Source of the DNA: Chloroflexota bacterium
Lineage (GTDB): Bacteria > Chloroflexota > Anaerolineae > UBA4142
NCBI GenBank assembly: GCA_016219275.1
Contig: JACRBM010000045.1
Coordinates: forward strand, 43,722-107,721
Length of the DNA: 64,000 nucleotides
Direction: 5' to 3'
Shown here: positions 41,171 through 48,247 of the stretch, piece after piece
Numbering within the stretch: position 1 is the stretch's first letter
Layout of the letters: the number at the start of each line of letters is the position of its first letter
The notes under the pieces: generated by a model
The model's database searches: none
Told to the model about the DNA's origin: nothing
Seen by the model: only the letters and a program-made list of their open reading frames with translations
Position numbers and translations under genes: made by a program

Positions 41171-43161
41171 CGAATCAACTCGCTCGTGGCGACAAAATTG
41201 ATGCGCCGCGTGTAAGCGCGCATCATAATCGTTTGACGCGGCTGGGTCGGCGTGGCGACGTGCGCCGGACTGCGCGCGATAATGATGTCGAACGGGATTT
41301 CGCAAGACAGCGTCACGCGAAAATTTTGGTCGTTGTGTCGCACCGTGAATTGGAAACGCGTCGCCGCATCGCGATGCGCGGTGCGCGTTAGAAATTGATA
41401 CGTGCCCTCGCCCACTTTTGCTTCGGCGTCGCTCGTCACGCCGTTGAAATTGCAATCGCCATCCACATGCAAGAGCCAGTCAAACGTGTGCTCGCTATCG
41501 GCTTCGAGCAGAAACGAATCTTTGAACACGCCATCGGCAAGCATCAGCAAACGCGACGCGCGCACACCCGGATACAACGAATCGGAATCAAGCCACAGCA
41601 TCGTCGAGTCGGGTGTGGTAATCCAATTTAGCAATTTGCTGCCGCACTGCGCTTGCGATTTACCATCCATGATGACGACGTTGTGCGCGGCGGTCTGCTG
41701 ATACCAGGTCGCGCGTGCGGCGACGCCGTACAACGGCGTGCCAGGATCGGTACTCCACGGAAAAATTTGCGCGGCGAGCCGGTCGAGGTGGCTGTGCGAG
41801 CCGGCATACGCGCCGAATGGTACACACACTTCTTGCGCGTTCGCATCGTCCCGCAACACCGCGATGCCAACCGGTTGCAGGCACACCGAAGTGCGGCGCG
41901 GCATCGGCGCGTTCGCAATGTCACGTTCTCCAAAGATGAGCGCGCTCCACGCGTCGCGTGCTGCACGTGTCATTGCGAACGTTTTTTGCGAAGCAATCTC
42001 CAACCCTACCCCCGCCCTCCCCTTGTCGAGGGGAGGGTAAGGGAGGGGTGATTGCTTCGTCGCGAACCGCTCTGCGGCTCCTCGCAATGGCAGAGTACGA
42101 TCGAGTAACCACGCGAACACCGGTTCGTGCGTGCGCGCGAGCGCGATTTCATACGTCTCGGAAATCTCCGCCGTGAACGCGCCGCCGAGTTGATACGCGC
42201 CGTCGTTGATCGCCGGCATCGTCCCGTCCGCGTACGCGAGCGACGCGAGCGCGCGCCACATCAATTCGATGGATTGTCCCTGCGCTCCACGCACCGCGTA
42301 CAGATCGCGACCATTCGCGCGCGCGGCTTCGGCGAGAATCGTGTACGCGAGCGCGACAAAATTGTGATAGTACGGCGTGCCCTCGTACTCGAAACCATCC
42401 GGCAGAATCGCCACACCGAGATGCGCGCAGAACCCGGCGTCGCTGTCCAGCGCACGCGCCACGAGCGTCTTGTCATCGAGCGCATAACCGAGCAGACCCA
42501 GGACGGCGATGAGCCATGCGTTATAGTTGCTTTTGAGATTCTTCTCTTGGCAAACCAACTGATCTTGCGCGGTCGTCATCGTTTCGGCAAGCGGACGCAA
42601 CAAGCCGTCCGCGATACGCGCGTCTTGTTCGCGCGTCAGCGCCGCGCGCACCAAATCGTACGTGTGCAGAATCGGTATCGCCCACAATGCCTCGGTCAAT
42701 GCCTGATTGAACACGCGCCCTTTGAGCATCCAGTCACGCGCCTCGCCCGCGCCGGCGTATTCGCGATACGCGTCGGCGTACTGCGCGAGAATCGCGAGTG
42801 CCGCATCGGCATAACGCGCGTCGCCCGACATTGCGTACACCAGACCCAGGTCACGCGCGGTGTTCGCGATGCGGCGATGTTCGGCAACGCGCCACGCGGC
42901 ATCGAGTTTTTCGCCAGTGTGCATTTCGCCAAAGAGGCAGCGATGCGTGTGCGGCGAACCTGGGTCGAATGTGAGGGCATTCCAATGTTCGGGGCAAACG
43001 TAATCGTGGATCCAACCGCCGGCGAGCGCAGGGACGCGCGCGGGATTCGCCAACCACGCATCCGCGCGCGCAGACACGGCGGCAAAAATTTCCGCCGCCC
43101 ACGCGTGACGTTCAATGCGCTGTCGCGCTGAAATCAGATCAGAAGAAGAAAAGAGAGGCAT
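41167..43161 (-). CDS. Heparinase II/III family protein with in-frame REP insert
   Basis: A 664-residue cytosolic protein. The toroid region includes LVYAMSGDARYADAALAILA, RVFNQALTEALWAIPILHTY and KNLKSNYNAWLIAVLGLLGY; the C-terminal beta domain contains GAYAGSHSHLDRLAAQIFPW, the family His motif. It probably acts with the neighbouring lyase-like protein on imported oligosaccharides. A REP palindrome (about 42003-42050) lies in frame and encodes PLPYPPLDKGRAGVGL between domain segments. The ATG at 43161 is chosen because the upstream extension is repeat-derived. Its stop overlaps the next start by 4 bp. Confidence 0.8.
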   Translation of the reverse strand: MPLFSSSDLISARQRIERHAWAAEIFAAVSARADAWLANPARVPALAGGWIHDYVCPEHWNALTFDPGSPHTHRCLFGEMHTGEKLDAAWRVAEHRRIANTARDLGLVYAMSGDARYADAALAILAQYADAYREYAGAGEARDWMLKGRVFNQALTEALWAIPILHTYDLVRAALTREQDARIADGLLRPLAETMTTAQDQLVCQEKNLKSNYNAWLIAVLGLLGYALDDKTLVARALDSDAGFCAHLGVAILPDGFEYEGTPYYHNFVALAYTILAEAARANGRDLYAVRGAQGQSIELMWRALASLAYADGTMPAINDGAYQLGGAFTAEISETYEIALARTHEPVFAWLLDRTLPLRGAAERFATKQSPLPYPPLDKGRAGVGLEIASQKTFAMTRAARDAWSALIFGERDIANAPMPRRTSVCLQPVGIAVLRDDANAQEVCVPFGAYAGSHSHLDRLAAQIFPWSTDPGTPLYGVAARATWYQQTAAHNVVIMDGKSQAQCGSKLLNWITTPDSTMLWLDSDSLYPGVRASRLLMLADGVFKDSFLLEADSEHTFDWLLHVDGDCNFNGVTSDAEAKVGEGTYQFLTRTAHRDAATRFQFTVRHNDQNFRVTLSCEIPFDIIIARSPAHVATPTQPRQTIMMRAYTRRINFVATSELIR

Positions 43162-43191
43162 GACTGACTGCTCTGTCAGAAAAACTGGTTT

Positions 43192-43224
43192 CCTGTGGTG
43201 CGGGTAGCTTGCTCGCACCACAGG
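43192..43224. repeat. Hairpin between SDR and heparinase-like genes
   Basis: 11-bp perfect arms CCTGTGGTGCG / CGCACCACAGG around 11 bases. It lies just after the SDR stop (43231) on the transcribed strand and may be a partial terminator or processing site within the operon. Confidence 0.4.
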
Positions 43225-43230
43225 ATGCTT

Positions 43231-43986
43231 TTACGCAAACCACACACCGCCGTTGATTTCGATCACCTCGCCGGTGACGAACGACGCGAGATCGGACGCG
43301 AGATAGAGAACAGTGTTCGCCACATCGTCCGGCGTGCCGGCGCGTCCGACCGGAATTTTCGAAATGATCGTTTGTTGCACTTCGGGTTTGGTGAACGTGT
43401 TGTGGAACGGGGTGCCCTGGATGAAACCTGGGGCGAGCGCGTTGACCGTCACGCCCTTTGCCGCCATTTCTTTCGCGAGACCGCGCGTGAACCCGGCGAC
43501 GCCGGCTTTCGCCGCCGCGTACGCGACCGCGCCCGCGCCGCCGCCGTCGTGTCCGGCAAGCGACGACATGTTAATGACGCGTCCCCAGCCCGTGTTCATC
43601 AACGGAATCACCGCGCGCGAACAAAAGAACGCGGTCGTCATATTTACTTCGATCACCTTGCGCCAAAACTCGTCGGTCATCTCCGCGACCGGCACACGAC
43701 CGACCAAGTGTCCGGCGTTGTTCACGAGAATGTCAATGTGTCCGCCAAGTCGGTTGGCGATTTCCGCAAAGACCTGGTTGACCTCGGCGCTGTTCGTCGC
43801 GTCGAGATGCAAGTACGGACACTCACAACCCATCGCGCGAATCGTTTTCGCCGCTTCTTCGTCGTCGTCAAAGTACGTGATCGCGACATCTGCGCCGGCG
43901 CACGCGAGCGCGCGCGAAATCGCGCGACCGATGCCAATGTTGCCGCCGGTGACAACTGCTTTTTTTCCCTTGAGATTGATTTCCAT
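43231..43986 (-). CDS. SDR-family dehydrogenase
   Basis: A 251-residue classical short-chain dehydrogenase. The Rossmann motif is TGGNIGIGRAIS (TGxxxGIG), with NNAG, a catalytic Ser in INMSSLAGHDGGG and YAAAK (YxxxK). The C-terminal NALAPGFIQGTP and GEVIEINGG segments are typical. In this operon a likely role is reduction of a keto-uronate product, as done by KduD or DehR-like enzymes, but this is contextual. ATG 43986 has AAGGAA 7 nt upstream; the longer frame to 44073 runs into a palindromic repeat. Confidence 0.88.
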   Translation of the reverse strand: MEINLKGKKAVVTGGNIGIGRAISRALACAGADVAITYFDDDEEAAKTIRAMGCECPYLHLDATNSAEVNQVFAEIANRLGGHIDILVNNAGHLVGRVPVAEMTDEFWRKVIEVNMTTAFFCSRAVIPLMNTGWGRVINMSSLAGHDGGGAGAVAYAAAKAGVAGFTRGLAKEMAAKGVTVNALAPGFIQGTPFHNTFTKPEVQQTIISKIPVGRAGTPDDVANTVLYLASDLASFVTGEVIEINGGVWFA

Positions 43987-44004
43987 TTTGATTCCTTTTT
44001 GCTC

Positions 44005-44071
44005 AGCCACAGAATTACACGGAAGCACGCGGAAAAAATTGAGCGCTTCCGTGTGACGCGGAATGTGTGGC
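44005..44071. repeat. CACGGAAGC palindrome
   Basis: An imperfect palindrome (CCACAGAATTACACGGAAGC against GCTTCCGTGTGACGCGGAATGTGTGG) in the gap between the LacI and SDR genes. It is a member of the 22911-22973 family and may weaken read-through from lacI into the operon. Confidence 0.45.
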
Positions 44072-44076
44072 AAGAA

Positions 44077-45129
44077 TTACATGCTGGGTTTTGTGGTGGA
44101 TTTGCGGACGATGAGTTCGGGTGCGAGCGTGACGTGTTGCGGCGCGTCGCTCGATTTGTTCTCGATACGCTGGATGATCGTCTCGACCGCGGTCGCCGCC
44201 ATTTCGTTCAACGGTTGACGCACCGTAGTCAGCGGAGGATCAACCACTTGCGCGAGCACGATGTCGTCAATCCCAACAATCGAAAGATCATCTGGAATGC
44301 GCCGACCCAGGTCGCGCGCGCCGGCATACGCGCCGAGCGCGTACATATCGTTGATCGCAACTAAGGCGGTCGGACGATTTGCGCGACCCAGTAATTCCGT
44401 CACCCCCTGCCGACCTAGTTCGATGCCTTCGGTATCGCCAAAACCGCTCGCGAGCGATTTCTCCCAAATCAAATCCGGGTCGTGCGCGATGCCCGCGTCC
44501 GTCAACGCGCGGCGATAGCCGCCGAGACGTTGCAAGCGATTGATCGTACGCACGGGACCGGTCAAGAAGCCGATGCGGCGATGACCGAGCGAAATCAAAT
44601 GCTGGGTCGCGATCTGCGCGGCGCGCACATTGTCCACGCTGATGCTGTCAATCGTCAACGCGTCGGACGATTGTTCTGAACGGTCGAACGCGACGATGCA
44701 CAGTCCGCGCTCGACCAAACTCGCGAGGTGTGTCAGCGCGAGCGGCGACGAGCCGGTGATCAGTCCGCGAATGCCGTGGCTCCACATCTCTTCCGCGTAA
44801 CGTCGTTCGCGTTCGGGGTCGCGCTCGCTGTTGCCGAGGAGAATTTGATAACCGTGTTTGAGCGCGGCTTGTTCGATGCAACGCGCGAACGCGCCGTAAA
44901 AGGGATTGGCAACCGAGGGCACGATGACGCCGATCATTTCGATGTGCCCGGTTTTCAAATAGCGCGCGGTGCGATTGGGAGAGTAGCCCAGTTGTTCGAT
45001 CGCGTGCTGAACGCGGTCGAGCGTTTCGGGGCGCATGCGTTCGGTGCGACCGTTGAGGAGGTTGGACACCGTGCTCGCAGAAACATTCGCGAGCCGGGCG
45101 ACATCTTCGATAGTGACTTCAGACGCCAT
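44077..45129 (-). CDS. LacI-family transcriptional regulator
   Basis: A 350-residue repressor. The N-terminal HTH reads VTIEDVARLANVSASTVSNL, and the hinge is YSPNRTARYLKTG. The periplasmic-binding-protein-like sensor domain follows, with IGVIVPSVANPFYGAFARCI and HRRIGFLTGP. It is the first gene of the polysaccharide operon and sits behind a promoter overlapped by an inverted repeat (45173-45203), so autoregulation and repression of the operon until a degradation product binds are likely. The inducer would be an oligo- or monosaccharide released by the lyases. Confidence 0.92.
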   Translation of the reverse strand: MASEVTIEDVARLANVSASTVSNLLNGRTERMRPETLDRVQHAIEQLGYSPNRTARYLKTGHIEMIGVIVPSVANPFYGAFARCIEQAALKHGYQILLGNSERDPERERRYAEEMWSHGIRGLITGSSPLALTHLASLVERGLCIVAFDRSEQSSDALTIDSISVDNVRAAQIATQHLISLGHRRIGFLTGPVRTINRLQRLGGYRRALTDAGIAHDPDLIWEKSLASGFGDTEGIELGRQGVTELLGRANRPTALVAINDMYALGAYAGARDLGRRIPDDLSIVGIDDIVLAQVVDPPLTTVRQPLNEMAATAVETIIQRIENKSSDAPQHVTLAPELIVRKSTTKPSM

Positions 45130-45172
45130 TGTGGGACCTCACCGCAGATGCTTGTGTATCGTTAAACAAAAT

Positions 45173-45203
45173 TAGTGTATCGTTTTAGTGCAACGTTATA
45201 CTA
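45173..45203 (-). promoter_or_regulatory. Candidate LacI-type operator over the -10 box
   Basis: TAGTGTATCGTT and AACGTTATACTA form an inverted repeat (10 of 12 positions) with a 7-bp spacer. The GTGTATCGTT half recurs at 45155-45164, closer to the start codon. The site covers the -10 element, so bound repressor would block the polymerase. Confidence 0.55.
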
Positions 45204-45226
45204 TTACTTTGTTCCATTCTTGTCAA
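45198..45226 (-). promoter_or_regulatory. Promoter of the LacI/polysaccharide operon
   Basis: On the minus strand TTGACA (45226-45221), a 17-nt spacer and TAGTAT (45203-45198). The -35 is perfect and the -10 moderate. The -10 lies inside the inverted repeat described separately. Confidence 0.55.
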
Positions 45227-45260
45227 GTTTTTCGCAAATACGGTGTGATGGAACAAATAG

Positions 45261-45319
45261 AACGCGGATTCACACGGATGGTTTTTCACATCCGCGAAAA
45301 TCCGGGTGAATCCGCGTCC
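45261..45319. repeat. CGCGGATTCAC palindrome
   Basis: An imperfect palindrome (GAACGCGGATTCACACGGATG ... GGGTGAATCCGCGTCC) of the 22911/32452 family. The rest of 45227-45417 shows no gene. Confidence 0.5.
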
Positions 45320-45417
45320 AAAACAAATTCGTAATTTAGATTGCTACAGCGAAATGTCCCAATCAATGTGTGAGGGTCACACGATCGGGACTCGATGAGG
45401 ATACGTGAGAGGCACGA

Positions 45418-45564
45418 ATGAAGAACCGAACGAACACGTGGTTGAACGCGGGCGCAGCATTGCTCGTGTTGTTCACGGCGATGTTCGATCCGCGCGTGTC
45501 CGCTGGTATGGCGTTCGTCGTCTTGATCGGGCTGACGATGTACTACTGGACCCGACGCGCGTGA
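45418..45564 (+). CDS. Small membrane protein (48 residues)
   Basis: An ATG at 45418 with GAGAGG 6 nt upstream opens 48 codons: MKNRTNTWLN, a hydrophobic stretch AGAALLVLFTAMF, a short DPRVS turn, and a second hydrophobic stretch AGMAFVVLIGLTMYYW ending TRRA. This looks like a two-helix hairpin membrane protein with positive ends inside. It converges on the small gene at 45566, whose stop is one base from its own. Function unknown. Confidence 0.6.
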   Translation: MKNRTNTWLNAGAALLVLFTAMFDPRVSAGMAFVVLIGLTMYYWTRRA

Positions 45565-45565
45565 T

Positions 45566-45817
45566 TTATTCGACCTGGATGCGTGTCGCTTTCGGCGCGG
45601 CTTTGTCCTGCTCGATTTTTTCGAGTTTCTCGATGCGCGCGTCAATCAATGACCGCCACGCGAGCAACACTTCGCGGTACGCCGCGCGACGGTGCGTGTG
45701 AAATTCGTCCGGAAACATGTCGCCGTGCCGCCCCTGCATCTCTTTGCGAAACGCCTTGATCGTCTCGGCGAGATGATCTTCCCAGGACAACTCTTTGGTT
45801 TCTTTTGCTTCAGACAT
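45566..45817 (-). CDS. Unrecognised 83-residue soluble protein
   Basis: A charged, mostly helical protein (MSEAKETKELSWEDHLAETI ... LLAWRSLIDARIEKLEKIEQ) with a likely short C-terminal coiled coil. ATG 45817 is preceded by AGGAG at 8 nt. It begins 5 bp after the stop of the methyltransferase gene, so the two probably share a transcript. I do not recognise the family. Confidence 0.7.
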   Translation of the reverse strand: MSEAKETKELSWEDHLAETIKAFRKEMQGRHGDMFPDEFHTHRRAAYREVLLAWRSLIDARIEKLEKIEQDKAAPKATRIQVE

Positions 45818-45822
45818 TTTCG

Positions 45823-46554
45823 TCACTCCTTTTTCGCGATCACCATCAACGACGTGCCCATCGGCAAATTGAATCGCGCGATCAGCGCGGCTTCGATGCG
45901 ACCGACGCCACGCAGAATCGTGTTGAGCCACGGTGCGACCGGTTCCATCTCGACTTGGTACGCGTCCGCGTCAAAGTGATGCGATTCGAGTTGTTGCTTC
46001 TGCCCCATCGCGTTTCGCAACAGAATCAGCGGCGCGGACATCGGGAACACGAGCAAGAAACCGAAGGTCAAGCGTTTGACGCGCAAGCCCGCGCGCTCGA
46101 CGAGTGCGCGCAATTCGTTCGGTGTGTAACGATGCTTGTGTCCGTTCAGCACATCGTTGTAACTCCACAGCCATTGAAACGCCGGCGTCGAGATCGCGAG
46201 CACACCACCCGGTCGCAAAACGCGCGACGCCTCGCGAATGATCGCCGCGTCTTCGTTCACATGTTCGATCACATCGAGCGCGGTGACAAGATCGAAAGAC
46301 GCGTCAGGAAATGGAATACCGCGCGTCGCATCGCCCTGACGAACATCATAGCCGCGCTGTTGCGCCATCGCGACCGGGCGCGCGTCCACTTCGACGCCTT
46401 TGACGCGTCCGTAGCGCGCCAAGTGATGAATCATATTTCCTGCGCCGCAACCGATGTCGAGCACATCGCCATCGCGACGTGATACGTTCGCATCGAGCAA
46501 ATTCAGTAAAGACCATGTGCGCGTGGCAAACCACCAATGTTGATCTTCGGGCAA
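45823..46554 (-). CDS. Class I SAM-dependent methyltransferase
   Basis: A 243-residue methyltransferase. The SAM-binding motif I is VLDIGCGAGNMIHHLARYG, the acidic motif II is KGVEVDARP, and ASFDLVTALDVIEHVNEDAA and VLRPGGVLAIST complete the core. The start EDQHWWFATRTW is characteristic of a group often found with glycosyltransferases and polysaccharide genes. The C-terminal part (LTFGFLLVFPMSAPLIL) has a hydrophobic patch. TTG 46554 is the only reasonable start near the conserved N-terminus; an AAGGAG lies about 50 nt further upstream with no fitting ATG, so the true start may be slightly longer. The methyl acceptor is unknown. Confidence 0.85.
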   Translation of the reverse strand: MPEDQHWWFATRTWSLLNLLDANVSRRDGDVLDIGCGAGNMIHHLARYGRVKGVEVDARPVAMAQQRGYDVRQGDATRGIPFPDASFDLVTALDVIEHVNEDAAIIREASRVLRPGGVLAISTPAFQWLWSYNDVLNGHKHRYTPNELRALVERAGLRVKRLTFGFLLVFPMSAPLILLRNAMGQKQQLESHHFDADAYQVEMEPVAPWLNTILRGVGRIEAALIARFNLPMGTSLMVIAKKE

Positions 46555-46753
46555 TTCGGTGATCGGCGTCGCGTTCGATTGAGCCAGCGAATTGATAGGT
46601 CAACTCCTTCGATAAATTCACCGGTATTTTACACCACTTGTCCCGCTCACGCAATCGTGCCCGCTGGATTGACACGCATTTCACGTGAACCCAAAAACGG
46701 AATTCGCACGTAGTACAAGTATCGTCAATCCCGCTCCGCATAAAAGGATATTT

Positions 46754-47821
46754 GTGAAATCGAATAGAGCATTGATCCTCGCGCTCCTCGCATTGACACT
46801 CGTCAGCGCGTGTGGGAGCGCACCGCCGGCGTCGAGCACGCCCACCATCGCGCTATCGCCCTCGCCCTCGCCAACATTCGAACCGACTACCACACCAACG
46901 TCAACGCCAACACCAACACCACATCCGCTTACCGTCACACTCATGCGCGCGCGCGAGTATCCGGGAAGCGATATCGTCATCGAGGAAACGTTAGCGTCGG
47001 GCACAAACTATAAACGGTACCTCGTGTCGTACCAATCCGATGGCTTGAAGATTTTCGCATTGATGACGATCCCGGACGGAACGAAACCGAAAACGGGATT
47101 TCCGGCAATTGTGTTCAACCACGGTTACATTCCACCGTCGCAGTACAAAACGACCGAGCGTTACGTCGCGTACGTGGATGGATTCGCGCGCAATGGCTAC
47201 ATCGTGTTTCGTCCCGATTATCGCGGGCACGGCGAATCGGATGGCATCGCGAGCGGCGGGTACGGTTCGCCTGACTACACGATTGACGTGCTCAATGCGT
47301 TAGCATCCGTCAAGAAATACAAGGACGCGGATCCGAATCGCATCGGCATGTGGGGACACTCGATGGGCGGGAGCATCACACTGCGCGCGATGGTTACGAG
47401 CAAAGAGATCAAAGCCGGCGTGATTTGGGCGGGCGTCGTCGCGTCGTACCCCGATTTGCTGAACAATTGGAATCGCGGGGGGACTCCCGCGCCGACGCCG
47501 GCATTTCCAACCTTTGCGCGACGTTGGCGACAAGACCTGGTATATCAGTACGGAAGCCCGGACCAAAATCCGCAATTCTGGGATTCGATCTCGCCGAATG
47601 CGTTCCTCGGCGATTTGTCGGGACCGCTTCAATTGCACCACGGCACCGCCGACACGAGTGTGCCGTTTGCATTTTCCGAAAAATTATTTAGCCAGGTCAA
47701 AGCGGCGGGCAAGCCGGTCGAGTTCTATAGTTACAAGGGCGACAACCACAACATCTCGGTGAATTTTTCGCAAGCGATCCAGCGTTCGATTGCCTTTTTC
47801 AACAAGTACGTCAAGGGATGA
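46754..47821 (+). CDS. Secreted alpha/beta hydrolase (prolyl oligopeptidase-like)
   Basis: A 355-residue lipoprotein. The signal LILALLALTLVSAC has lipobox VSAC. A Pro/Thr-rich spacer (about residues 25-60) leads to an alpha/beta-hydrolase fold: FNHGYIPPSQYKTTERYVAY (oxyanion region), GMWGHSMGGSITLRAM with nucleophile Ser in GHSMGG, acid Asp in HHGTADTSVP and catalytic His in YKGDNHNIS. This resembles the S9/dienelactone-hydrolase-like peptidases and esterases. GTG 46754 is chosen because AAAGGA precedes it; the frame further upstream lacks a site. It is followed by a strong terminator. Confidence 0.88.
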   Translation: MKSNRALILALLALTLVSACGSAPPASSTPTIALSPSPSPTFEPTTTPTSTPTPTPHPLTVTLMRAREYPGSDIVIEETLASGTNYKRYLVSYQSDGLKIFALMTIPDGTKPKTGFPAIVFNHGYIPPSQYKTTERYVAYVDGFARNGYIVFRPDYRGHGESDGIASGGYGSPDYTIDVLNALASVKKYKDADPNRIGMWGHSMGGSITLRAMVTSKEIKAGVIWAGVVASYPDLLNNWNRGGTPAPTPAFPTFARRWRQDLVYQYGSPDQNPQFWDSISPNAFLGDLSGPLQLHHGTADTSVPFAFSEKLFSQVKAAGKPVEFYSYKGDNHNISVNFSQAIQRSIAFFNKYVKG

Positions 47822-47841
47822 AAGACGCCTCATCCCGCCAG

Positions 47842-47879
47842 AGAGCGATTCCGGCTTTTACCGGAATCGCTCTTTTTTT
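47842..47879 (+). terminator. Strong intrinsic terminator
   Basis: A perfect 13-bp stem AGAGCGATTCCGG with loop CTTTTA, followed by a run of T (47873-47879). It is 20 bp after the hydrolase stop. Confidence 0.9.
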
Positions 47880-47883
47880 GCGA

Positions 47884-47936
47884 CAGCTCAACCTTGCGAA
47901 GGAGAAGTGATTGGCAATCTTCGCAAGGATGAGCTG
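47884..47936. repeat. CTTGCGAAG palindrome
   Basis: 18-bp arms CAGCTCAACCTTGCGAAG / CTTCGCAAGGATGAGCTG (17 of 18 matched) around 17 bases. A relative of 27874-27900. Located between the terminator and the small gene at 48002. Confidence 0.5.
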
Positions 47937-48001
47937 AGTAGACACTTTTTTGCGAACGCGGGCAAGTGCGTTATAATTGTCCGCAAACGAAGGAGGAACG
48001 T

Positions 48002-48247
48002 ATGCCGTTCTATACTGTGAACCTCGACTCGATTCTTGAAGAACTCGATATTCCGACGATCAAATCCGCGCGCATCGAAGTGGACCGCTACGTTCAAGAA
48101 ATTCTCGGCACGATTGACGCGGACAGCGAAACGGTTTGGCCCCTGCTCCACGAAAAAATGCGCGACCCCGCGTGGACGGCTGAATTCAAAAAACAGTTGA
48201 AAGCGAAATGGGACGCGCGCGATTGGCGCAAGGGATTGCTGAGTTGA
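48002..48247 (+). CDS. Unrecognised 81-residue protein
   Basis: A charged, helical protein (MPFYTVNLDSILEELDIPTI ... WTAEFKKQLKAKWDARDW). GGAGG lies a few bases before the ATG at 48002. Its stop overlaps the next start (TGATG), so the two genes are translationally coupled. No family recognised. Confidence 0.7.
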   Translation: MPFYTVNLDSILEELDIPTIKSARIEVDRYVQEILGTIDADSETVWPLLHEKMRDPAWTAEFKKQLKAKWDARDWRKGLLS

